Part shown: positions 46,328 to 55,879 of the stretch, one piece after another | How the letters are laid out: each line of letters begins with the position of its first letter | How positions within the stretch are numbered: position 1 is the first letter of the stretch | NCBI GenBank assembly: GCA_907165135.1 | Contig: OU015567.1 | Span: 8,499,001 to 8,563,000, forward strand | Source of the DNA: Oikopleura dioica | Taxonomy: Eukaryota > Chordata > Appendicularia > Copelata > Oikopleuridae | Direction: 5' to 3' | DNA length: 64,000 nucleotides | Notes under the pieces: model-generated | Told to the model about the DNA's origin: nothing | Database searches by the model: none | What the model saw: the letters and a program-made list of their open reading frames with translations, nothing else | Translations under genes and position numbers: made by a program

Positions 46328-47149
46328 TTATTTGACGATTTGGTGAACAATCTGGCTGTTAAGAAGCTTTGCCCCTTCGAGCGTTTCTCCTGTATCTTCC
46401 AAGAGCCTCGGCGGAAAACCACTCTTCAGAATGAAATTGGAGGAGAAACCATCACGGTGACCAACGTAGAGGAAAATGTCGCAAATGTGGTGATCGTTGT
46501 TGAACTCTTCAAAAATATTTTTGTTTAGTTATTCTAGTTTTTAAAGGTTTACCTTGCACGTGCTTTGATCCATCGTGAAAGCGAAATTGAATTTTTGTTC
46601 TTGGCTTTGTTGGATCAACTTGAATCGGGTTCGGAAATGTTTCCTCCGCCGCTTGAGGAATATTGAAAGCTTCTGGTGGGGGAGTTTGCCATTCTTCTCC
46701 GCCCAATCTATTTCCAGCGCCAGTAAAGGTCTCAACGCGGCCGATTTGGCTGAGAACTCGCTCCAATTTTGTCATGTCCGCTCCTTCGAATCTGTGCTCT
46801 CGCAGTTCTTTTCCGCCTTTGTAGAAAACGAACGTCGGGAGAGCTCGGATTCCATGTGAGTCGGCGACTTCGCTTCCGTCTCCTCGAGTGTCGCATTTGA
46901 AAAACTTGAGGATTAATTGTCTTCCTTGATTTCAAAGAGTCAATACCTTGATGTTTGGGTACGCGTTGCTGAGACTTTCGTACTCAGGGGCGATTCTCTT
47001 GCAGGGACCGCAGAATTGAGCCCAAAAGTCAATGACAGCAGGACTGAAATAAAGTCCCTTTAAAAAGAAATTATTATATAGAGAAAGAATTACCCGTTTC
47101 CAAGCTCTCTCAGAAAATGCTCCGGGGACTCGATGTTTATAACTCCCAT
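46328..47149 (-). CDS. Thioredoxin-UBX domain fusion protein
   Basis: Four exons (47149-47094, 47043-46947, 46904-46553, 46506-46328) join in phase to give 227 residues. Residues about 1-110 form a thioredoxin domain with the redox site WAQFCGPCKRIAP and the cis-Pro segment ALPTFVFYKGGK. Residues about 150-227 form a UBX domain of the p47/NSFL1C kind (IQFRFHDGSKHVQ, ILKSGFPPRLLED, LEGAKLLNSQIVHQ). UBX domains bind the AAA ATPase p97/VCP; the R...FPR signature is present as GFPPR. The combination suggests a redox-active p97 adaptor in cytosol or ER membrane surface, but that is inference. UBXN7/FAF1/FAF2 carry a thioredoxin-fold UAS domain without this CGPC site, so they are not simple equivalents. 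It is divergently paired with the gene at 47203, 53 bp away. Confidence 0.85.
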
Positions 47150-47202
47150 TTTTCAAGTTCTCTTTTTAAAATGGACCAGTTTAAAATTGGTCAATTTGAA
47201 CA
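47150..47202. promoter_or_regulatory. 53-bp head-to-head intergenic region
   Basis: Start codons of the Trx-UBX gene (minus) and the 51-residue gene (plus) are separated by only 53 bp. Both 5' UTRs must be very short or overlap; a shared bidirectional promoter or spliced-leader addition is likely. No TATA box is evident. Confidence 0.5.
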
Positions 47203-47398
47203 ATGAGCAACGGCAAAAAGATGACGATGAATCCGCCTCTCTTGAATGATGCCGACTCGCTTCAACAATTACCGAATCTTGCCTTTGATTTGCCCAAGGT
47301 TCTTTTACGACTTTCATCATTCATAATTGTCATCGTAGGGACTCCCTACTAGGGAGGAACAGAATCCAAGAATTTTTGACATAACAAGGTTCTTATGA
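47203..47398 (+). CDS. Small two-exon gene, 51 residues
   Basis: Exon 1 (47203-47298) ends at AAG before GTTCTT; exon 2 (47339-47398) starts after a TAG acceptor. The 40-bp intron has the length typical of this genome and keeps frame to a TGA stop. The product contains DSLQQLPNLAFDLPKGLPTR and ends in ITRFL; it is soluble, with no signal or membrane segment. I do not recognise the family. Short size makes chance possible, but a clean intron and tight head-to-head arrangement with a real gene support it. Confidence 0.55.
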
Positions 47399-47650
47399 AA
47401 TAAACGTATTTGAAATTATACAAAGAGAACGACATTTTTGTAAAAATATTTTATTACTAGAAGCAAGAAGAAAGAAGAAAAGATATATTTACAGTTTCTG
47501 TGACCAATCTGACATCGAAGTTGCTCCCTTCATCAAGAAATCGGCCATCGTTGATCCCATACTGAATCTTGGGTCTCTAATCTGTCATAAATAGAGATTA
47601 TTTTTGTAATCACTACGATAAAATTATGTGAATCCTATTATATGATCGTT

Positions 47651-48783
47651 TTAAGACCCTTTACAAAGGTCAGAATAGCAGCATTGTCGACAAACTGAAG
47701 GCTTTCCAGCACCAAGTGAACCTAATCTGCATTGATAGTTTGCCGGTCGATTATGCTAGAATCTTTTAGTTGGGAAGGTAAAAATCTTTTGTTACCGGGA
47801 AATTTTGTTCCTTTTCATTTTCACAAACATCTTTTGCCTTGCATCCCATCTCTACTGCCTCGAGCTCCCAGTTCCTCTTTCGAACAGTAGTGAAGCAACT
47901 CTGCTCGTTGCTCAGGCATTTGACCGCTTTTCCTTGATTCGCGCATTTTGCCCAGCTTGATGCGTGACATGTCCAGCATGTCAATCCGGAAAATTGAGAA
48001 TCTGGGATTCCATCTCCGTCTTCGTCCATGTTCAAGTTGTAGTTTCCTTGATTTTGTTATTTTTTCCGAGAGAAGATGGCCTATTTACCTGCATCAACGT
48101 TCGAGTCATTGTTGTCAATGAGCATTCCGTATTGGTCTCCAGGGTTGTTTCCGTAGTAAGTATAATTTCCTCCCAAGGTTGATGTAGGGTCGTAAACTGT
48201 TTTTGTCCAGCTAGATGTGGTCGTTGACGTTGTTGTTGTAACTGTAGTGGTTGTTGGCTCAGTCGTTGTTGTTTGTGTTATTGTTGTTGGCGCTCTTGAA
48301 TGGATTAAAATAATGAAGAATTTTTGATAAAACTAACCCATACGCGTCTGTTGTGATTACTTCCCCGGTTGTCGTTGTTGTATCAAGTGTTGTATCGGCA
48401 ATTGTTGTATCGGCAATTGTTGTATAACTCCCATCATTGTAAGCACCAGTTGTAGCAGTTGAAGCAGTACTTGTTTCAGCAGAAGTTGCTGTCGTCGAAG
48501 TCGTAGTGACAGCTGTAGTTGTCGAGGTTGATGTCGTCGTTGTTGTCGTCGAAGTTGTTGTGTATACCGTTGTTGTTGTCGCTTCCGAAGTTGTTGGAGC
48601 CTCAGTCGTTGTAGTTTGGTATTGGTTCTTCTTCTTCTTCTTGTTTCTGTTCTTTCTTCGTCCGAAATCGACATCGTTGATTCCGACTGGTCTGTCATCT
48701 GGGGCTGTTACAGTCGTCCAGGTTGTAGTTTCTTGCGCCGAAGCAACACTCAAAGCAGCCAAAAAGTTAAAAGAGAGTTTCAT
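47651..48783 (-). CDS. Secreted Thr-rich protein with Ly6/uPAR-like domain
   Basis: Exons 48783-48338, 48294-48089, 48046-47796 and 47755-47651 join in phase to give 335 residues. A signal peptide (MKLSFNFLAALSVASAQ) is followed by a Lys-rich patch and a long Thr/Ser tract (about residues 55-190) expected to be heavily O-glycosylated, mucin-like. Next is NMDEDGDGIPDSQ, a calcium-binding loop of the thrombospondin type 3 or dockerin sort. Then comes a Cys-rich domain: LTCWTC, C, C, C, GC, C, ending CRQCCYSDLCK, the spacing of Ly6/uPAR three-finger domains (final CC..D.C). No GPI-type hydrophobic tail is present, so it is likely secreted. In a larvacean, a house (oikosin) or gut mucin role is conceivable but unproven. 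Confidence 0.75.
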
Positions 48784-49301
48784 TGTTGAAGAATTAAAAA
48801 AGCTCTTGATTCTTTGCTAACTTTCTTGTGCTATTCACAAGATAAGTAAGAATGTGTTTGTGGCTACTGAGGAGATTGAGCTTGGTTATAAGTGGAGCGT
48901 ATTTGCATAACTTGGGTGAATGCGACGAATCGATTCGGAGCGGGTGTTCCGTGATTCCGCCAAACCGACTTAAACCGGACAGCCATGCTCATTACGGATT
49001 CATCTTATGCGTTATGTGGTGCATTTTCCTGAAAGCGAGAAGTGCCTAATTAGCGATATCTGAACTTTATGAACATCTAATCAATCTAACTCTTTGTATT
49101 TGGAATCTACAGGAAGCAGCAATTGAAATGATAGCTGAATAATGGTCACCCTCTTAAAAATGCTAATCTAAAAAGATCACTTCGAGTACTTTTCAATTAT
49201 TGATAAAAAAAAGTCGAACAGCGGCGATGACATTAGTAGCGAAATATTTACGCTGAATTATGAATGATTCCTCGTATGACAGCATTTTATTTATAAAAGA
49301 A
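48784..49301. other. Intergenic region upstream of the K2P duplication
   Basis: No supported exon. It should contain the promoter of the Thr-rich gene (minus) and sequence left of the tandem duplication boundary at about 49302. Confidence 0.4.
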
Positions 49302-49542
49302 GACAGAAACGAGCTCTCTATATCGCTCAAGTTTGATGCTTTTACTGAGACACGCCATCAATTCTAAGCGAGTATTGACAATAGCACTCATTCTGAGAGA
49401 CTTCATCCTTCGTTTTTCCTTTTTTTTTCTCATTCTTATCCGATGTGCTAGACTGCTCTAGCAAATGAGCAAAGAGACGGGCCCAGAAAGAAATAAAAAT
49501 CTACCCTAGTACTAACGAAATCCACAAAAGAAAAATTTCAAG

Positions 49543-52500
49543 CAATTAAAAATTCATCTTCTGGATCCCAATTTTCAAGCTTTTGGTACTTTCTTGGCTA
49601 CGTTGCTTACCTTATTATTGGCGCCCTGATTTTCATTGTTATTGAAAGTCCAAATGAAGTATGATTTTTTCTTCTTAGAAATTTTTTCTTAACTTTCCAA
49701 GCTGAAAAAATGCGCGGAAAAACGAGCACAATGGAAAGAAGAGCAAGAGACATTTGGAGACATGTACTTTTATACATTTGGCCTGAATGAGAAATTCTGC
49801 TCGGGAGTCAGGAGATACAAAGAGGTAAGAAAGAAGGCAGTCGAACTCGTCACTGCAACTGGAGGACTTCTGCAGGATTCAAATCGAGCACCGAATCCTG
49901 CTTTCAGTTTCATGAATTAGCGATTTGAGATAGCAGCGAATTTTTAAAATGTATCGAAAATTCGATCAATATCTTTTTGATATGAAAACGATAGATGAAA
50001 TGACGAGCTATTTTCAGACAAGTATGGGCCGGTTCGACAAGACTGTTGAGGACATGTTCTTTGAGTGGATGTCTCACGATTGTGACAGCCAGAGCAATAT
50101 TGCCCTTCAAGTAAAAAATACCTATCGAAAATCATAATTCAAATAATATTTCTTACACAGCAAAAGTATGATGAACTCTCGCAATCGTTAAAATTTGAGT
50201 ACGGCAATTTCTTCACGTTTGCACAGAACATCTCCGACCAGAAGAAGAACTTTGATGAGGAGACGATTGTTTTGAAAGGCGATGTACTAAGAAGCATAAT
50301 GCAGAAGTCGACGATGATGGTTGTAAGGTAGGGTCGGCCAAAAAAATTTTTTGATCTCCGATTCTTTCGAAACCAGTTTCAGTGGATTCGCGGTACTCAA
50401 AAACCTTTATAAACCAAAAATTGCTGAGATCCGATGTTCAGGTCTCATTCAAGGGCATTTTTTCCAAAAATTGGGACTTGATTTTGACATACTTCCTTTA
50501 AAAAATTAAATTCGCTATATTTTTAAGGTAAATGATATATTTGATTACACAATGTAATAGAGCAGGGTTCAAAGTATACAGGTCGTGAACAAAAAAGAGA
50601 TAGAAAACTCATGTACCATTTTTACGGAAGGGTGTTTTGTGCCAATAACCCTTTTATTTGGATAACTCAGGTACTCATTCATTCATAAATCAATAAAAAG
50701 AGATGTTTCAATTCCAAATTTTTGCTCATAGGTTAGATTAAACACTTGGAAATAACTTTGCTCTTACAGAATACTAATATGAGTTGGGGAATTTTTTAAA
50801 ATAATTTTTAAATAAAACTACTGGATATTTATGAGAACTTAAAAGTGAAAAAAAAAGTCTTTTAAGAAGACAAAAAAAGGATCAAAGTCTTATGTATATG
50901 TTTGAACGTTGATTAGAAGTTATAAACTAAGTATTGCGTTGGTATCATCAGTGATATTCATGAGAGTCTGATAACAGAGGATCTGTTGGTCGCTATCTGT
51001 ATCATTAATAGGTCTTAAATGACCTTCAGCAGTATAAATGTTCTTTCTAGTCGTTCAAATAACACAAAATGTCTTTTTGAATTATGCTTACATCATCAGA
51101 TGTCCTGCTACTGATACCAAGGTTCTGTAAGGTAATGTCTGTATTAGAAACGCTTATTCAGTGACTTCAAAAATAACATAAAGTAAGTTATAGGGCTAAA
51201 GATGCACGAAATTTCTTTTTGAATAATCCTCAAACTATCAGAAGTCCTCCAACTGATACCTATCATCTGTAAGTAAGTGTCTGTATAAGAAAGGCTTAGT
51301 CAATGACTCCGAAAATTGCATACATTCATTAACAGGGTTGAAGATGCATAAAATGTCTTTGAGAATAATCCTAAAAGTATCAGAAGTCCTCTAACTGATA
51401 CCAATCATCTGTAACTCAGTGTCTGTATTATAAAGGCTTAGTCAATGACTTCAAAACTTGCATACAGTCATTAACAGGGATAAAGATGGACAAAATGTTT
51501 TTTAGAATAATCCTCAAAGTATCAGAAGTCCTCAAACTCATCCCTATCATCTGTAAGACAGTGTCTGTATTAGAATGGCTTAGTCAATGATTTCCATAAT
51601 TGCATACAGTCATTTACAGGATTCAAGATGCACAAAATGTCTTTCAGAATAATCCTCAAAGTATCAGAAGTCCTCAAACTGATACCTATCATCTGTAAGT
51701 CAGTGTCAGTGTCACATGGACTCAGTTAGGTAACGGGCCAAGCCGACCCAAAGGGGAGGCCAGCCTCGTCTTTTGACCTCAGTCAGTTAAGGGGCCAAGC
51801 CGACCCGGAGGGAAGGCGAGCCTCGTTTCTTGGACTCAATTAGGTTAGGAGCCAAGCCGACCCGAAAAGGAGGCCAGCACCGTTTCTTGGATTCAGTAAG
51901 GTACGGGGCCAAGCCGACCCGAAGGGGAGGCCAGCCCCGTTTCTTGGATTCAGTGAGGAACGGGGCCAAGCCGACCCAAAAGGGAGGCCAGCCCCGTTTC
52001 TTGGATTCAGTTAGGTACGGGGCTGCTTGGTCTCTTTCACCCCTTCGCTTACGCTTCGCACAAAATATCAAATTCTCAAAAGCGGAAAAAGCGAAAATGT
52101 GACATTATTTATGATAAGGCAGTTACTTGTCGCTCTATATTATGGCGTCAATAAGAGTCTCAAAACAATTGTGATGTTGAATTCTGAGCACCTTATTTGA
52201 AAGATAAGAGCTTGCGCTCTCTTAGAAGCTTCGGGACCTCAGTTTGAGCCTGATAATTCGGCAAAAAAACAAGTTTTCGGGCTTTTCTTTAGGCGTAAGA
52301 GATGGTCGCCTTTTGTATCAAAAACTTTTGTGAATTTAGCCTTTCATATCGTCGATTTTATAATTATAGAATTTCTCTTAACAAATGGAAATTAAATTTT
52401 TAACCTCAAAAATTTTCACTTTTTTTCGCAATTCTACAGAAATTTTAGACCCCTGGGTAAGGCCGACCCGAAAAAAAGGCTAGCCCCCTTTCTTGAATTC

Positions 52501-55173
52501 AGTACGGGGCCAAGCCAACTCGAAGGGGAGGCCAGCCGTATCTCTCGAATTCGGTGAAGTAAGGCGCGAAAACGACCCGAAGGCGAGGCAAGCCCCGTCT
52601 CTTGAATTCAGTCAGGTAAGGGACCAACCAGACCCGTACCTAACTGAATCCAACAAACGGGGCTGGCCTCCCTTTTGGGTCGGCTTGGCCCCGCACCTAA
52701 CTGAATCCAAGAAACGGTGGTCGCCTCCCCTCCGGGTCGGCTTTACCTAACTGAATCCAAGAAACGGGGCTCGCCTTCCTTCCGGGTCGGCTTGGCTCCT
52801 AACCTAACTGAATCCAAGAAACGAGGCTGGCCTCCCTTTCGGGTCGGCTTGGCCCCTTGCCTAACTGAATCCATGAAACGGGGCTCGCCTTCATGCTGGG
52901 TCGGCTTGGCCCCTTACCTGACTGAATTCAAGAGACGAGGCTGGCATCCCTTTTTGGTCGGCTTGGCCCCTTACTTAACTCCGCAACTGGAGATCGACAA
53001 TTTTTGTCGATAAGACCTTTTACTCCCCTGTAATTATCCACCAAGCAGACCCGTACCTAACTGAATCCAAGAAATGGGGCTGGCCTCCCTTTTGGGTCGG
53101 CTTGGCCCCGTACCTAACTGAATCCATGTAACGGGGATGGCCCCCCTTCCGGGTCGGCTTGGTCCCTTACCTAACATAGTCCAAGAGACGGGGCTCGCCT
53201 TCCCTTCGGGTTGGCTTGGCCCCTTACTTTTACCATCCTTGACTGGTGCACCCGCTCTTAAGGGGTTTACTATCTGCGCAACCCACTGTACCTGACTGAA
53301 TTTAAGAGACGGGCTTATTTGCCTCAAGTCCTCCAGTAGTTGATCTTTCACCCGGGGTTCTTCGGAAGGTTTATGGAAGATAGTGACCGAAAGTGGTCAA
53401 TTGTGGCAGTTTGTGCCCAAGCAAGGCTATTTATATATTTTTTCGAATATTGGTCTTCAAGCAGATGGTCTTCTAGTAAGGGGGTCCTCCGGGAGGTCCT
53501 CCGGCAGAAAGTGACCGAAGTTGGTCAAATGTGGCAGTATGTTGCCATCCAAAGCTATTTATTTTTTTTTCTATTATTGGTCCTCCAGCAGTTTGTCTTC
53601 CAGTAAGGGGTCCTCCGGAAGGTCCTCCGGCAAAAAGTGGCCAAACTTGACCGAAGTCGGCAATCACTTGCCAATCAAGGCTTGATAGTTGGCGTAGCCG
53701 AAAATTTGATATTTAGAAACGTCCAAGATTCACGTTTTTAGTGACAAAAATCGCGATTTTCAAAAAATTCTAAAAAAATTTCCCCAACTCGCACAGACAA
53801 ATGGTTTTTACCATTCGAACCGTCTCGTTCTGCTCTTTCTAACGAGGTATAATTCGTAATTGAAACACGAGATCGATTTTTTTTTGGCCGACCCTATTGT
53901 AAGGTAAAGCTTATTTATTAAATATTTTGACAAAAATGATGTCACAAAGATGAAAAGCTACGTTGAACTTTATCTAAGAAAACCGTGAAAATTGTGTTCT
54001 GACCACTTTCCAACGCATTTATCATTTCATCTATTGATAGCAATCATTGTCCAACAACTCTTCATTTCTAGGAAATATACAGAGTTGGAAACAGCTTGCA
54101 ACATGAAGTGGAACTTTCACAACTCTCTCTTCTTCGCGGGCACTGTAGCCACCACTATTGGCTATGGAAAGCTGACTCCACAAACCGCTCTGGGCAGACT
54201 CTTCTGCATTGTATATTTATCTGTGGGGATACCTTATTTCGCGTTTCTGACCTCTACCTTGTCCGATAGCCTCAACGCCCAACTTGGAAGGAAAATTGGT
54301 CTCAAATTGATAACCTCGCAATTTAAAGAATTGATAGACCTTCTCTCAGGCTCGATATGAAGTTTCAGAAGTCAAAAGACAAAGAACGACACTTTCGTAT
54401 ATCTCCTTTTAAATTTCTTTACTTCGCGGGTGGCATTATTTTGATTCTAGCTGTCCCTTCTGCCGTCTTTACGATCTTAGAAGGCTGGTCAAAGGTATTC
54501 AATATGTCGATTTTAACTGTTCAAGCATCTTTTCTAGTTGGAATCGTTTTATTTTTCAATTATTTCCTTGTCAACAATCGGATTCGGCGACTACATCCCT
54601 CGCAATACTCCTCCTAACTCTATGGGTAACACTAGAATCTATCAAAATGAAGACGACCTACTTCAGCTACGCATGTCAAAAACAACATTGAGTGTTTGAA
54701 CGAGCTAGCGAACCCGATCCCGCCGAATCGCGAGGGTCAGATCTCAGCCTGCGTACCGGTAAAACTCGATAAAAAAGGCTGAAGCTAACCATTGTAAGAC
54801 AAAATACCCAGCAAAGGCAGAAGCGCTTTTCGAAATTTACAGAATTGGTTGTTTCTTGTGGCTCTCCTTTGGCTTACAGTGGCTAGGCGGGCTCATCTCT
54901 CAAATATGGTGAGTTCAAAGTTAGGTTCAAATAGAGACGCTACACTACATGTATACAACAACATCGTCAAATGAATAATTCAGCAATTCGCTGCGCAGCA
55001 CCAAGAAGAAATTATCAAAGCCGATATTTCGCTGCAGATATCTGGCCCGATTTCAAGCATTTCTCGCTCATCGCCACTCCTCGGTAATTGAATCATTACA
55101 GCAACCTGCATTAAGAAATACTTCTTCAGGGAGATGCTCTGTATTTAAACGACCTATAACAGTTATAGTATAA
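49543..55173 (+). CDS. Two-pore-domain (K2P) potassium channel, copy A
   Basis: Exons 49543-49658, 49702-49824, 50018-50110, 50161-50327, 54072-54290, 54350-54494, 54538-54625, 54667-54758, 54817-54908 and 54984-55173 keep one frame throughout (about 441 codons; start exon not found). Order: TM1 (FWYFLGYVAYLIIGALIFI), a long extracellular cap-like loop with several Cys, pore 1 TVATTIGYG, TM2 (FCIVYLSVGIPYFAFL), TM3 (LYFAGGIILILAVPSAV), pore 2 SLSTIGFGDYIP, TM4 (IGCFLWLSFGLQWLGGLIS), basic tail. Both filters are canonical, so it should pass background K+ current at the plasma membrane. The subfamily is not assigned. Intron 4 holds a 3.57-kb hAT-like element placed at its donor. Intron 5 (54291-54349) begins GA and ends AG. 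No in-frame ATG joins TM1: the nearby ATG at about 49465 is out of frame in both copies. Confidence 0.85.
50990..51720. repeat. 142-bp tandem repeat, about five copies
   Basis: The word ATCATCTGTAA recurs at about 51262, 51404, 51546 and 51688, an exact 142-bp period, with a more diverged copy to the left (about 51112). The units also share CAGAAGTCCTC and GTCTGTATTA. It lies inside the hAT-like element and has no coding potential. Confidence 0.8.
51715..53235. repeat. 57-bp minisatellite in opposed arrays
   Basis: The core CCAAGCCGACCC recurs at 51738, 51795, 51852, 51909 and 51966, an exact 57-bp period. A few units in the same orientation occur at about 52440-52640. From about 52637 to 52985 and 53040 to 53235 the same unit runs in reverse complement (GGGTCGGCTTGG). 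The opposed blocks could fold into a large hairpin. Because 57 is a multiple of three, open frames repeat a 19-residue pattern (LTESKKRGWPPF); I treat these as by-products. Confidence 0.85.
53330..53690. repeat. About 120-bp tandem repeat, three copies
   Basis: Three units share GTCTTC(T/C)AGTAAGGGG, GTCCTCCGG and AAGTGACCGAA(G)T near 53350, 53465 and 53590. They lie near the right end of the hAT-like element. Confidence 0.6.
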
Positions 55174-55879
55174 CTTATAGGCTATAAGATAAGGACGAAG
55201 CTTGGAAATAAAGTTATTCGCAGATTCACTTTATTTGAATTCGTTTTCAACATTTCTTGTTCATTTATTTTCAATAAGTTGTTTTTCTGGCAACATGTTA
55301 TGTACAAAAATGGCACACTGTTAGTATAAATAATTGAAGATGCTTGCTTGTAGGTTAGAATTGTTGGAAACTTTATTTGATGATAGTTAAAAGGGCTTTA
55401 TGAAACAGAATCTACATGAAATATTATTGATGGACGGAAGTTAGCGACGATATTGGAATTGAAGTGTGAATGGAATATTTTGGAAAGTGCAACTTTTCTC
55501 TGTATATCGGCAACTAACTCCACGGGTCATGCTCGTTGAGTCTTCTGAAAGAGTGAAAATGGCTGCAGCTGTTTTCTCCAAGAGCCAGTGAAGAGTTGAA
55601 GAAATTCGGGTTTAAGTTGAATAAACGCTCGCAAACTTGGAAGACAGAAACGAGCTCTCTATATCGCTCAAGTTTGATGCTTTTACTGAGACACGCCATC
55701 AATTCTAAGCGAGTATTGACAATAGCACTCATTTTGAGAGACTCCATCCTTCGTTTTTCCTTTTTTCTCATTCTTATCCGATGTGTTAGACTGCTCTAGC
55801 AGATGAGCAAAGAGACGGGCCCAGAAAGAAATAAAATCAAGCCTTCTACTAACGAACTTCATAAAAGAAAAATTTCAAG

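Larger units (their letters stand above)
50329..53896. mobile_element. 3.57-kb non-autonomous hAT-like element
   Basis: The element starts TAGGGTCGGCCAAAAAAA and ends TTTTTTTGGCCGACCCTA, a clear TIR. It is flanked by the exact 8-bp duplication TTGTAAGG (50321-50328 and 53897-53904), which is single copy in K2P B. TAGGG termini and 8-bp duplications indicate hAT. It encodes no transposase. Inside are about five copies of a 142-bp tandem repeat, four blocks of a 57-bp repeat in opposite orientations, and three copies of a roughly 120-bp repeat near the right end. Confidence 0.85.
49302..55639 (+). repeat. Tandem duplication unit A (contains K2P gene A)
   Basis: Unit A begins AAGACAGAAACGAGCTC (about 49302) and ends CGCTCGCAAACTTGG (about 55639). 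The same start and end sequences bound unit B (55640-59270). Without the 3568-bp insertion, unit A is about 2.8 kb. Coding and intron sequences of A and B are near-identical over long stretches, pointing to a recent tandem duplication. Confidence 0.85.

Noticed and set aside
50990-51720. Regular repeats as a CRISPR array
   Set aside because: The units are contiguous 142-bp tandem copies without unique spacers, in a eukaryotic transposon.
51787-53013. Open frames encoding repeats of LTESKKRGWPPF
   Set aside because: They arise because the minisatellite unit is 57 bp, a multiple of three, and they occur on opposite strands of the opposed arrays inside an intronic transposon.
54357-54617. ORF read straight through the TM3 region of K2P A as a separate small protein
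   Set aside because: Its start lies just after a GA-AG intron and its end reads through a 43-bp intron; splicing restores pore 2 (STIGFGDYIP).
55596-55799. Hydrophobic 67-codon ORF upstream of K2P B as a possible first exon
   Set aside because: The equivalent stretch in copy A has indels, and neither copy connects to the TM1 exon in frame; not enough support.
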